From Streptomyces xinghaiensis S187 (lineage in GTDB: Bacteria; Actinomycetota; Actinomycetes; Streptomycetales; Streptomycetaceae): 64,000 nt of DNA. How positions within the stretch are numbered: position 1 is the first letter of the stretch; each line of letters opens with the position of its first letter. Below the pieces are notes generated by a model that did no database searches, was not told the origin of the DNA, and saw nothing but the letters and a program-made list of their open reading frames with translations. The stretch lies in the NCBI RefSeq assembly GCF_000220705.2, contig NZ_CP023202.1:2542001-2606000 (forward strand). The letters are read 5' to 3'. The translations under genes and the position numbers were made by a program. Shown in pieces: positions 51,508-60,149 of the stretch.

Positions 51508-51723
51508 GTCAGGTTTCCCCGTTCACTCCGGCGGCCGGGGCTGCGGACGCCGTGGACCAACACTGCGCAGCGCAACTGCTTCGCTACTGTCACAGCACTT
51601 TATCCGTGTCGTCTGCATTGGAGAACAGTTCACCGGTATCGGGGAATTCGATCTTCAACTGACACGGGGGCATCTTCCGCCTCTTCTGTGGACGAACCGC
51701 CGGGCCCCTCCCCCGCCCCCCGC
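51508..51723 (-). promoter_or_regulatory. Probable promoter region of the Tad operon
   Basis: 216-bp gap upstream of the first Tad-run gene, with an AT-richer part around 51580-51660 in contrast to the surrounding DNA. The stop of the Nramp gene is at 51724, on the same strand, so a terminator for it and a promoter for the Tad operon must both fall here. I could not assign exact boxes. Confidence 0.4.
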
Positions 51724-53139
51724 TCACCAGGGGAGTTCCCGGACCTGCTGGACGCAGAGCACGACGAAGAGCAGCCCCGCGGCGGTCAGCATGACGTTGC
51801 TGAGCGCGCCGTTGCGCCACTCCCGCGGGGTGCGGCCGGAGTTGAGCAGCCACAGCAGCGTCAGGGCGAGGAACGGCATGAAGAAGGCACCCAGGACGCC
51901 GTAGACGACGACCAGCCCGAACGGCCGGTCGAGGAAGAGCAGGCTGATGGGCGGGAAGGTCAGCCAGAGCAGATAGGCCCGGAAGGGCAGTGACTTCTCC
52001 GCCGCTCCGGTGACGAGCCCGGTCACGGCGGGGTCGGGCTTCCCGGTGACGCCCGTGCCGGCGGTCGTGCCCGCGGCGGCCGTGTCGTCCGCCGGCGCGG
52101 CGGGCTCGGGGACGGGCGCGGGCGCCGCTGCGCGGACGGCCGCCCGGCCGGCAGCGCGGTCGCGGCGGATGCGCTCCACGAAGTCGGTGAACAGCAGGCT
52201 GACGCCGTGCCAGACGCCGATGAGCGAGGAGAAGGAGGCGGCGAAGAAACCGATCAGGAAGAGCTTGGCGGTGGTGGCGCCGAAGCGCGCCTCCAGCACC
52301 TCGCCCAGGGCGAGCAGGCCCTTGTCGCCGCTCGCCAGCGCGATGTTGGCGGAGTGCAGCAGCTCCGCGCCGGTGATCAGCATCGCGATCACGAAGACGC
52401 CGGTCGTCACGTAGGCGACGCGGTTGTCGAGCCGCATCACCTTCATCCAGCCGGGGCCGGTCCAGCCCTTGGCGTTGACCCAGTACCCGTACGCGGCCAT
52501 GGTGATGGTGCCGCCGACGCCGCCGATCAGGCCGAGGGTGTACAGCAGTGAGCCGTCCGGCAGCACGGGCACCAGCCCGGCGACGGCCGCGGGGACGTCC
52601 GGGCCGACCCGCAGCGCCACGTACACGACCACCACGAACATCACGCCGACGAGCACGGTCATGGTCTTCTCGAAGACGGCGTAGTGGTTGAACCAGACGA
52701 ACACCAGGCCGACCAGACCGGTGATCACCGCCCAGGTCTTGAGACCGAGGAAGTCCGGGAAGAGCGCGGCGAGCGGCAGGGCGCTGGAGGACATGGCGGT
52801 CGCGCCGTAGACGAAGCCCCAGATGACGACGTAGCCGGCGAAGTAGACGGTGGTCCACGAACCGAGGCTCCGCCAGCCCTCGAACAGGGTCTGCCCGGTG
52901 GCCAGATGCCAGCGCCCGGCGGCCTCGGCGAGGGAGATCTTGACGACGCATCCGATGACGGCGGCCCACAGCAGGGTGTAGCCGAACCGGCTGCCCGCGA
53001 TCAGGGTGGCGACGAGGTCACCGGCGCCGACGCCCGTCGCGGCGACGACGATGCCCGGGCCGATGTACCGCCAACTCGGCCTGCGCGGCCGTCCGGTGAC
53101 GGGCCCGGCGCTCTCCCCCGCCTCGTCCGTACGTGTCAC
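51724..53139 (-). CDS. Nramp-family transporter without DPGN motif
   Basis: 471 aa, about eleven membrane segments. GTG start. In the first helix, where canonical Nramp has DPGN, it reads GVGAGDLVATLIAGSRFGYT, and the sixth-helix methionine motif is replaced by MAAYGYWVNAKGW. The general Nramp layout, including YTLGLIGGVGGTITMAAY and TGVFVIAMLITGAELLHSAN, is kept. Thus an Nramp-related protein of uncertain metal choice. A charged Pro/Ala insert lies about residues 325-370. Not obviously linked to the pilus genes. Confidence 0.85.
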   Translation of the reverse strand: MTRTDEAGESAGPVTGRPRRPSWRYIGPGIVVAATGVGAGDLVATLIAGSRFGYTLLWAAVIGCVVKISLAEAAGRWHLATGQTLFEGWRSLGSWTTVYFAGYVVIWGFVYGATAMSSSALPLAALFPDFLGLKTWAVITGLVGLVFVWFNHYAVFEKTMTVLVGVMFVVVVYVALRVGPDVPAAVAGLVPVLPDGSLLYTLGLIGGVGGTITMAAYGYWVNAKGWTGPGWMKVMRLDNRVAYVTTGVFVIAMLITGAELLHSANIALASGDKGLLALGEVLEARFGATTAKLFLIGFFAASFSSLIGVWHGVSLLFTDFVERIRRDRAAGRAAVRAAAPAPVPEPAAPADDTAAAGTTAGTGVTGKPDPAVTGLVTGAAEKSLPFRAYLLWLTFPPISLLFLDRPFGLVVVYGVLGAFFMPFLALTLLWLLNSGRTPREWRNGALSNVMLTAAGLLFVVLCVQQVRELPW

Positions 53140-53156
53140 TGGCCCGCCTCCGCGTC

Positions 53157-53255
53157 CGTACCGCCGCTGCCGTTGCCGTTGCGGTTGCTGTCACCGCCGT
53201 TGCCGTCACTGCTGCACTGCTGCCGCCGCTGCCGTTGCCGTGCGCCGCTGCCGGC
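53157..53255. repeat. Degenerate GCCGTT/GCTGCC repeat tract
   Basis: Imperfect hexamer repeats (CCGTTG, CTGCCG, CCGCTG) fill about 100 bp of the 318-bp divergent gap between the Nramp and APC genes. The whole gap shows no gene, and no metal-repressor palindrome was seen. Slippage-prone sequence. Confidence 0.6.
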
Positions 53256-53457
53256 CGGCGCGATGGACCGGCCGGGGTGCGGGCGGCGCACAAGGAGTGC
53301 CATTCCCCGCGGGCGTCCGCTCCACTCCCGCGCCGGCCCCGCTCCCCCGCCCGTACCCCGCACGCCCCCGCACGCTCCCGCGGTCGCGCCCGGTCCCCCG
53401 CCGGTGCGCCTCGCGCCCGTCGGCGGGCCGTAACCCGCGCCCGCTAGGGTCCCGGCC

Positions 53458-54723
53458 ATGAACACCACCTCTCCGGGCGAGGTCCCGGCCCTGCGGCGGC
53501 GGCTCGGGCTCTTCGACGCCGTCGTGATCGGCCTGGGCGCCATGGTGGGCGCGGGCATCTTCGCCGCGCTCGCGCCCGCCGCCGCGACGGCCGGCTCGGG
53601 GCTGCTGCCGGCGCTGGCGGTCGCGGCGGTCGTCGCGTACTGCAACGCCACGTCCTCCGCGCGGCTCGCGGCCCGCTACCCGGAGTCGGGCGGCACGTAT
53701 GTCTACGGGCGGGAGCGGCTCGGCCCGTTCTGGGGCCATCTGGCGGGCTGGGGGTTCGTGGCGGGCAAGACGGCGTCCTGCGCGGCGATGGCCCTGACCG
53801 TGGGGGCGTACGCGTGGCCCGGGCACGACCGGGAGGTGGCGGTGGCGGCCGTGGTGGCGCTGACGGCCGTGAACTACCGGGGAGTCCAGAAGTCGGCCTG
53901 GCTGACCCGGGGGATCGTCGCGGTGGTGCTCGCCGTGCTGGCGGCCGTGGTGACGGCCGGGCTGACCTCGCCCGAGGCCGACGGAGCGCGGCTGGCGCTC
54001 GGCGGCGACGCCTCGCCGGCCGGGGTGCTGGGCGCGGCGGGACTGCTGTTCTTCGCCTTCGCCGGATACGCGCGGATCGCCACGCTCGGCGAGGAGGTGC
54101 GCGATCCGGCGCGCACCATCCCGCGTGCGATCCCGCTGGCGCTCGGCATCACGCTCGCCGTGTACGCGGCCGTGGCCGTCGCGGCGCTCGCGGTGCTCGG
54201 CCCGGACGGGCTGGCGGACGCCGGCGCGCCGCTCGCCGAGGCCGTACGGGCGGCGGGCGTGCCGGAGCTGGCGCCGGTGGTGCGCGCCGGCGCGGCCGTC
54301 GCGGCGCTGGGTTCGCTGCTCGCGCTGGTGCTCGGTGTCTCCCGGACGACGCTGGCCATGGCCCGGGACGGGCATCTGCCGTCGGTCCTGGCCGCCGTCC
54401 ACCCGCGGTTCCGGGTGCCGCACCGGGCCGAACTGGCGGTCGGCGCGGTGGTCGCCGTGCTGGCGGCGACGGCGGATCTGCGCGGGGCGATCGGCTTCTC
54501 CTCGTTCGGGGTGCTCGTCTACTACGCGATCGCCAACGCCTCCGCCTGGACGCTGAGCCGGGAGGAGGGACGGCCGCCGCGCGCCGTCCCGGTCGTCGGG
54601 CTGGCGGGCTGTCTGCTGCTCGCCGTCACGCTGCCACTGCCGTCGGTGGTCACGGGCGCCGCCGTGCTGGCGGCGGGCGCGGTGCTGTACGGCGTGCGGC
54701 GGGGCGCCCGGCGCGCGGGCTGA
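53458..54723 (+). CDS. APC-family amino acid permease
   Basis: 421 aa with about twelve membrane segments. The APC start FDAVVIGLGAMVGAGIFAAL, the helix-6-like LLFFAFAGYARIATLGEEVR and the Arg/Pro of RDPARTIPRAIPLALGITLA are characteristic, as is RTTLAMARDGHLPSVLAAVH. Transports amino acids or polyamines by proton or substrate coupling; substrate unknown. Divergent from the Nramp gene. Confidence 0.92.
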   Translation: MNTTSPGEVPALRRRLGLFDAVVIGLGAMVGAGIFAALAPAAATAGSGLLPALAVAAVVAYCNATSSARLAARYPESGGTYVYGRERLGPFWGHLAGWGFVAGKTASCAAMALTVGAYAWPGHDREVAVAAVVALTAVNYRGVQKSAWLTRGIVAVVLAVLAAVVTAGLTSPEADGARLALGGDASPAGVLGAAGLLFFAFAGYARIATLGEEVRDPARTIPRAIPLALGITLAVYAAVAVAALAVLGPDGLADAGAPLAEAVRAAGVPELAPVVRAGAAVAALGSLLALVLGVSRTTLAMARDGHLPSVLAAVHPRFRVPHRAELAVGAVVAVLAATADLRGAIGFSSFGVLVYYAIANASAWTLSREEGRPPRAVPVVGLAGCLLLAVTLPLPSVVTGAAVLAAGAVLYGVRRGARRAG

Positions 54724-54761
54724 GGGCCTCGGAACACCGGCCCGGTGCCGCGGGTCTCTCG

Positions 54762-54797
54762 GCCGTCCGTGCGAGATCGTCCGCCGTCCGTGCGAGA
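54762..54797. repeat. 15-bp direct repeat, period 21
   Basis: GCCGTCCGTGCGAGA at 54762-54776 repeats at 54783-54797, in the gap after the APC gene. Its purpose is unclear; it is not an inverted repeat, so not a terminator. Confidence 0.65.
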
Positions 54798-54881
54798 CCG
54801 CCCGGCCGGAACCGGCATGGCCTCTTCCGGTCGGCGCGGCACCATTGACCCGCCCATGCCAAGGCCCCAGCATGACGCAGC

Positions 54882-56234
54882 ATGCGACTGCCATCACGCG
54901 GCCAACGGGTCACCGCCCTCGCCGCTCTTCTGACACTCGCGCTGGCCGTTCCCCTGACCCAGGCCGGCACGACTCCCCCCACCGACCGTGCGGACGCGCT
55001 CACCAGCGTCGCGTCCGCCGAAGAGACCCCCCGTCAGTACGAGGTCGCGGGCCCCGCCACCGCGGCCCAGCGCACCCGCCTGCTCGCCACCGGCGCCTCC
55101 GTCGACGAGGTGCGCGACCACTCCGTCGTCGTCTCCGCGGACTCCGGGCAGGCCCGCGAGCTCCGCGCCCTCGGCTACACGCTGGAACCGCTGCCCGCTC
55201 CCCCGTCCCGGCGGGCGGGCGAACAGAGCCTGCGCGCGGCGGACTTCCCGCCCGCCGACGCGGACTACCACAACTACGCCGAAGCCACGGCGGAGATCAA
55301 CTCCCGTGTCGCCGCCCACCCGGACATCATGAGCAAGCGGGTGATCGGCAAGTCCCACGAGGGCCGCGACATCGTCGCCGTCAAGATCAGCGACAACGTG
55401 AGGACGGACGAGGACGAGCCCGAGGTCCTCTTCACCCACCACCAGCACGCCCGCGAGCACCTCACCGTCGAGATGGCGCTCTACCTCCTGCGCGAACTGG
55501 GCGAGGACTACGGCACCGACGCGCGCATCACCAAGGCGGTGAACGACCGCGAGATCTGGATCCTGCCGGACCTCAACCCGGACGGCGGCGAGTACGACAT
55601 CGCCACCGGCTCCTACCGCTCGTGGCGCAAGAACCGGCAGCCCAACGCCGGCTCCTCGGCCGTCGGCACCGACATCAACCGCAACTGGCCCTACCAGTGG
55701 GGCTGCTGCGGCGGCTCCTCCGGCAGCACCTCCTCGGACACCTACCGGGGCCCCTCGGCCGAGTCCGCCCCCGAGGTGAAGACCGTCACCGACTTCGTCC
55801 GGAGCCGGATCGTCGGCGGCGAGCAGCAGATCAAGGCCGGCATCGACTTCCACACCTACAGCGAGCTGGTGCTCTGGCCGTACGGCTACACCTACTCCGA
55901 CACCGCGGGCGGCATGACCCGGGACGACCGCGACGCCTTCGCCGCCATCGGCCGGAAGATGGCCGCGAGCAACGGCTACACCCCGCAGCAGTCGAGCGAT
56001 CTCTACATCACCGACGGCAGCGTCAACGACTGGATGTGGGGCGACCAGAAGATCTTCTCGTACACCTACGAGATGTATCCGTCCTCGGCCTCCGGCGGCG
56101 GCTTCTACCCGCCCGACGAGGTGATCGAGCGGGAGACCAGCCGGAACCGGGACGCGGTGCTCCAGCTGATCGAGAACGCGGACTGCATGTACCGCTCCAT
56201 CGGCAAGGAGGCCCAGTACTGCGCCTCCGGCTGA
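54882..56234 (+). CDS. Secreted M14 zinc carboxypeptidase
   Basis: 450 aa. Signal peptide about residues 1-30 (VTALAALLTLALAVPLTQAG). A prodomain-like region precedes the catalytic domain. Zinc ligands: His and Glu in HHQHAREHLTVEM, His in AGIDFHTYSELVLWPYG; the catalytic Glu is in SYTYEMYPSS. Also ILPDLNPDGGEYD and DINRNWPYQWGC. Releases C-terminal amino acids from extracellular peptides. Typical Streptomyces secreted protease size. Confidence 0.95.
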   Translation: MRLPSRGQRVTALAALLTLALAVPLTQAGTTPPTDRADALTSVASAEETPRQYEVAGPATAAQRTRLLATGASVDEVRDHSVVVSADSGQARELRALGYTLEPLPAPPSRRAGEQSLRAADFPPADADYHNYAEATAEINSRVAAHPDIMSKRVIGKSHEGRDIVAVKISDNVRTDEDEPEVLFTHHQHAREHLTVEMALYLLRELGEDYGTDARITKAVNDREIWILPDLNPDGGEYDIATGSYRSWRKNRQPNAGSSAVGTDINRNWPYQWGCCGGSSGSTSSDTYRGPSAESAPEVKTVTDFVRSRIVGGEQQIKAGIDFHTYSELVLWPYGYTYSDTAGGMTRDDRDAFAAIGRKMAASNGYTPQQSSDLYITDGSVNDWMWGDQKIFSYTYEMYPSSASGGGFYPPDEVIERETSRNRDAVLQLIENADCMYRSIGKEAQYCASG

Positions 56235-56248
56235 GCCGGTGACGACGG

Positions 56249-56278
56249 CGCGCCCCCGGGGTAGGACCCGGGGGCGCG
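56249..56278 (+). terminator. Terminator after the M14 peptidase gene
   Basis: Twelve-bp perfect stem (56249-56260 with 56267-56278), 6-nt loop, 15 bp after the stop codon. Confidence 0.75.
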
Positions 56279-56405
56279 TCCGCCCCGCCGGGGCCTTCCG
56301 GCTCACGGCCCGGCACGGGATCCGTCACCGCGGCGCACACACCGCCGCCCTGCGGATGCGGGAGGATTCCGTAGTCCCACCCGCACCGCAGCCCGCGGAG
56401 GCCCG

Positions 56406-57701
56406 ATGACCGCCGAGCACCCCACCGACCGTGCCGCCGCCCGCCTGGCCGGGGAACGGGTCGACCACCGTTTCAAGGGACTGCCGCCGGACGCCGCCGG
56501 CCTGACCGTCCGCGAACTGGCCGACCAGCGCCGGTCCTTGTTCAGCGGCGGCTTCACCACGCCGGTCCTGGCCCTCTCCGCCGAGGCGCTGGAGCACAAT
56601 CTGGCCCTGATGGGCCGCTACGCCGCCCGGCACGGGCTGGCCCTCGCCCCGCACGGCAAGACCTCCATGGCCCCGGCCCTCTTCGAACGCCAGCTGGAGC
56701 ACGGTGCCTGGGGCATCACCGCCGCCGTCCCGCACCAGGCCCGCGTCTACCGCGCGTTCGGCGTCCGCCGGATCTTCCTCGCCAACCAGCTCGTCGACCC
56801 GGCCGCCCTCCGCTGGCTCGCCGGGGAGCTCGACGCCGACCCGGAGTTCCGCTGCGTCGTGTACGCCGACTCGGTGCGCGGAGTCGAACTGATGGACGCC
56901 GCCCTGAGCGCCTGCGGTGCCACCCGGCCCGTCGAGGTGGTCATCGAACTGGGTGCCGGACAGGGGGCGCGTACCGGGGCGCGCACGGACGACGACTGCG
57001 CGGCGGTCGCCGCGGCCGTCACCGCCGCCCGCACCCTCCGCCTGACCGGCGTCGCCGGGTACGAGGGCGAGGTGCCCGGCGCGGACCCCGAGCGGGTCAC
57101 GGCCTGGCTGCGCCGCCTGGTCGCCCTCGCCGGCGCGCTCGACGCGGCCGGCCACTTCGCGGACACCGAGGAGATCGTCGTCAGCGCGGGCGGCAGCGCC
57201 TGGTTCGACGCGGTCGCGCAGGTCTTCGGCGAGATCCCGGCCCTGTCCCGGCCGGTGCTCCGGCTGCTGCGCTCCGGCGCGTACGTCTCGCACGACGACG
57301 GTCACTACCGGCGCCTCACCCCCTTCAACCGGATCCCGGAGGAGGGCGCGCTGCGGCCCGCCTTCCGGCTGTGGGCGCAGGTCCTCTCCCGCCCCGAACC
57401 GGGCCAGGCGTTCCTCAACGCGGGCAAGCGGGACGCCCCCTGCGACCTGCACCTGCCGGAACCGCAGCTCGTGCGGTCCGCGCGGGACGGGGCGGAGCGG
57501 CCCGCCACCGGCCTCACGGTGACCGCCCTGTCCGACCAGCACGCCTGGCTGGACGTCGCGCGGGAGGGCCGGGCCCTGGAGGTCGGCGACTGGGTGGGGC
57601 TGGGGCTGTCGCACCCCTGCACGGTCTTCGACAAGTGGCAGCTGATCCCGGTGGTGACGGCGGACGGCACCGTCACGGACTTCGTCCGCACCTTCTTCTG
57701 A
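56406..57701 (+). CDS. D-serine deaminase-like / amino acid deaminase (fold type III PLP)
   Basis: 431 aa. The PLP lysine is in LALAPHGKTSMAPALFE and the alanine-racemase-like N-terminal barrel runs to about 270, with VVIELGAGQGARTGARTDDD and TGVAGYEGEVPGADPERVTA. The C-terminal beta domain ends with LSHPCTVFDKWQLIPV, where His and Cys form the zinc site of D-serine dehydratase/D-threonine aldolase-like enzymes. D-amino acids are the probable substrates; which one is unknown. Confidence 0.88.
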   Translation: MTAEHPTDRAAARLAGERVDHRFKGLPPDAAGLTVRELADQRRSLFSGGFTTPVLALSAEALEHNLALMGRYAARHGLALAPHGKTSMAPALFERQLEHGAWGITAAVPHQARVYRAFGVRRIFLANQLVDPAALRWLAGELDADPEFRCVVYADSVRGVELMDAALSACGATRPVEVVIELGAGQGARTGARTDDDCAAVAAAVTAARTLRLTGVAGYEGEVPGADPERVTAWLRRLVALAGALDAAGHFADTEEIVVSAGGSAWFDAVAQVFGEIPALSRPVLRLLRSGAYVSHDDGHYRRLTPFNRIPEEGALRPAFRLWAQVLSRPEPGQAFLNAGKRDAPCDLHLPEPQLVRSARDGAERPATGLTVTALSDQHAWLDVAREGRALEVGDWVGLGLSHPCTVFDKWQLIPVVTADGTVTDFVRTFF

Positions 57702-58155
57702 CGGCGCGGTTCCGCGGCGGCGCGCTGCGGCCGGAGGCCGGCGGCGGTCCCCGTGGGGCCCGGTGTGGCACGGACGGGTGTGCGAACGCCCGTCCCGGCT
57801 CGGGGCGAACACCCGCGCGACCGGGCGTGGCGGAGCTCACACCGGCCTCCCCGCAGGCGCCCCCACCGCTCCGCAGCCGCCCGGCCCCGTCTCCCGTCCG
57901 CCTGCCCCGGCCCGCCCGGCCGCCGGCTTCCGCCTCCACTTTCGAAGCCGCGCGGACTCTTCCGGCCGGTGTTCCGCATGTGCCGGACGGCGGCCGCTTC
58001 CGCATCGAAGACGGCTGCCGAACGGTCCGTACGGCAGCTCCCCCCGGTCCGCGTCCGCCGGGCGGCGCGCGGCTCACGGGGTCCTCCGGCGGGGTGCCCC
58101 CCGCGTGGCGGAAAACACCGAGCGGCCCCACCCGGGCGGCCGTATGGTGGCGAAC
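57702..58155 (+). promoter_or_regulatory. Gap before the aminotransferase gene, leaderless promoter at 58143-58148
   Basis: 454 bp, very GC-rich, no credible gene. At its end TATGGT (58143-58148) sits 7 bases before the ATG at 58156, a typical actinobacterial leaderless arrangement; no ribosome site is visible. The rest shows nothing I can assign. Confidence 0.55.
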
Positions 58156-59367
58156 ATGCAGGTGATCCAGTCAACGAAGCTCGCCAATGTCTGCTACGAG
58201 ATCCGGGGTCCGGTTCTCGAGGAGGCCATGCGGCTGGAGGCGGCGGGTCACCGCATCCTCAAGCTCAACACCGGCAACCCGGCGCCGTTCGGCTTCGAGT
58301 GCCCGCCCGAGATCCTGGAGGACATGCTCCGGACGCTGGGCGACGCGCACGGCTACGGCGACGCGAAGGGCCTCCTCACGGCCCGGCGCGCGGTGATGCA
58401 GCACTACCAGACCAAGGGCATCGAGCTGGACGTCGAGGACATCTACCTCGGCAACGGCGCCTCCGAGCTGATCCAGATGTCGATGCAGGCGCTGCTCGAC
58501 GACGGCGACGAGGTACTGGTCCCCTCCCCCGACTACCCGCTGTGGACGGCCGCCGTCTCGCTCTCCGGCGGCACGGCCGTGCACTACCGCTGCGACGAGC
58601 AGTCGGACTGGATGCCGGACCTCGCCGACATCGAGCGCAAGGTGACCGACCGCACCAAGGCGATCGTCGTCATCAACCCGAACAACCCCACGGGCGCCGT
58701 CTACGACGACGAACTGGTGCGCGGGATCGCCGAGATCGCCCGCCGCCACAACCTGATCGTCTGCTCCGACGAGATCTACGACAAGATCCTCTACGACGGC
58801 GCCACCCACACCCCCACCGCCGCTCTCGCCCCGGACCTGCTCGTCCTCACCTTCAACGGCCTGTCCAAGGCGTACCGGGTGGCGGGCTACCGCAGCGGCT
58901 GGCTGGCGGTCTGCGGGCCGAAGGAGCACGCCTCCAGCTACATGGAGGGACTGACGATCCTCGCCAATATGCGGCTGTGCGCCAACGTCCCGGCGCAGCA
59001 CGCGGTGGCCGTCGCCCTCGGCGGCCGGCAGTCGATCAACGAGCTGGTGCTGCCGGGCGGCCGGCTGCTGGAGCAGCGCGACACGGCGTACGAGACGCTG
59101 ACGCGGATTCCGGGCGTGAGCTGCGTCAAGCCGAAGGGCGCGCTGTACGCCTTCCCGCGGCTGGACCCCAAGGTCTACAAGATCAAGGACGACCGGCAGA
59201 TGGTGCTGGACCTGCTCCGCGCCGAGAAGATCATGATCGTGCAGGGTACGGGCTTCAACTGGCCCGAGCCGGACCACTTCCGGCTGGTCACCCTCCCGTA
59301 CAAGGAGGATCTGGCGGACGCCATCACCCGGATCGGGGAGTTCCTGGACGGCTACAGCCAGTTCTGA
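58156..59367 (+). CDS. PLP-dependent aminotransferase (AlaA-like alanine transaminase)
   Basis: 403 aa. N-terminus QVIQSTKLANVCYEIRGPVL is that of AlaA/YfbQ-type enzymes. The PLP lysine is in LTFNGLSKAYRVAGYRSGWL; other contacts are IVVINPNNPTGAVYDDELV, IVCSDEIYDKILYDGATHT and FNWPEPDHFRLVTLP. Interconverts pyruvate/glutamate and alanine/2-oxoglutarate. ATG at 58156 has no Shine-Dalgarno and a -10 box 7 nt upstream, so probably leaderless. Long upstream in-frame codons (to 57763) are rejected. Confidence 0.93.
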   Translation: MQVIQSTKLANVCYEIRGPVLEEAMRLEAAGHRILKLNTGNPAPFGFECPPEILEDMLRTLGDAHGYGDAKGLLTARRAVMQHYQTKGIELDVEDIYLGNGASELIQMSMQALLDDGDEVLVPSPDYPLWTAAVSLSGGTAVHYRCDEQSDWMPDLADIERKVTDRTKAIVVINPNNPTGAVYDDELVRGIAEIARRHNLIVCSDEIYDKILYDGATHTPTAALAPDLLVLTFNGLSKAYRVAGYRSGWLAVCGPKEHASSYMEGLTILANMRLCANVPAQHAVAVALGGRQSINELVLPGGRLLEQRDTAYETLTRIPGVSCVKPKGALYAFPRLDPKVYKIKDDRQMVLDLLRAEKIMIVQGTGFNWPEPDHFRLVTLPYKEDLADAITRIGEFLDGYSQF

Positions 59368-59466
59368 GCCCGTCGGCACCGGGCCCGTACGGCGGCCGGC
59401 GCGGGTCCGGGAGGAGCCGGCACGGGGGCGGAACCGGGTCCGCCGGGATTCCGGATGCGAACAGAG

Positions 59467-59495
59467 TCAACTTTAGACATAATCCAAGCTAGGAT
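59467..59495 (+). promoter_or_regulatory. AT-rich promoter of small hypothetical gene, Fur-box-like element
   Basis: TAGGAT (59490-59495) is a good -10 and TCAACT (59467-59472) could be the -35 at 17-bp spacing. Between them CTTTAGACATAATCCAAG is strikingly AT-rich and resembles actinobacterial FurA/CatR sites (ACTNATTCCAAG type). The start codon lies 26 bp after the -10. Confidence 0.45.
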
Positions 59496-59521
59496 GGTCC
59501 TCTCACATGAGGAGGCCATCC

Positions 59522-59959
59522 ATGTACGAACCGATCCGCTCCAAGTCGGTCCACGCCATGGGAGAGCCGACGCCGCTGCCCCGCCGGCCGCGCCAGGAGG
59601 AGCTGGACATCCAGCTCGCCGGGCATCTGGCCGCGCTGCTGACCGTGACCGATGAGCTGCGGGCCCTCGCCCCGGATCCGTCCCTGGACCGGGCCGCGCA
59701 GCGGCTCACCGAGCGCGTCACCCGGCTCCGCGACGGTTCCCGGCCGGCCCGCTCCGCCACCGCTCCCGCACAGGAGCGGCCGGACGCCGACCGGGTCGCG
59801 TCGCTGCACCGCCGCGCGCACACGCTCGCCGGGCGCGCCCTGGTCGTGGCCGCGTCGCGCGCGGACACCGGTGCCGCGATCCTCTCCGCCGAGCGCATGG
59901 ACGCGCACGCCGCCGCCCTGGACGGCGCCGGTTCCGCCCTCTCGGGGGCGGCCCACTGA
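59522..59959 (+). CDS. Small Ala/Arg-rich hypothetical protein
   Basis: 145 aa from ATG at 59522; GAGGAGG lies 6 nt upstream. MYEPIRSKSVHAMGEP start, then a helical region (EELDIQLAGHLAALLTVTDE; DRVASLHRRAHTLAGRALVV) and RADTGAAILSAERMDAHAAA at the end. No known family or membrane segment. The promoter is AT-rich and unlike its neighbours, hinting at metal or redox control. An upstream ATG at 59507 is less likely. Confidence 0.7.
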   Translation: MYEPIRSKSVHAMGEPTPLPRRPRQEELDIQLAGHLAALLTVTDELRALAPDPSLDRAAQRLTERVTRLRDGSRPARSATAPAQERPDADRVASLHRRAHTLAGRALVVAASRADTGAAILSAERMDAHAAALDGAGSALSGAAH

Positions 59960-60016
59960 CGCGCCGGGGCCGCGCCCCGCATCAGCGCCCGCGGCCCCGG
60001 CGCAACCACCGAGAAC

Positions 60017-60057
60017 CCGATGGCCGGGTGCGGCACGAAGCCGCACCCGGCCATCGG
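60017..60057. terminator. Bidirectional terminator between the hypothetical gene and pckG
   Basis: Perfect 18-bp stem (60017-60034 with 60040-60057), 5-nt loop, between convergent genes. Confidence 0.85.
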
Positions 60058-60149
60058 TGCGTCCGGTCGGGACCGTCCCCCGTACCCCGCGGGCCCGCGG
60101 TCATCAGACCCGCGGTCGTCCGGCCCGCGCCGTACGGAAACCGGTGCCG

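Noticed and set aside
53157..53255. CRISPR-like repeat tract
   Set aside because: Units are degenerate hexamers without spacers; no cas genes nearby.
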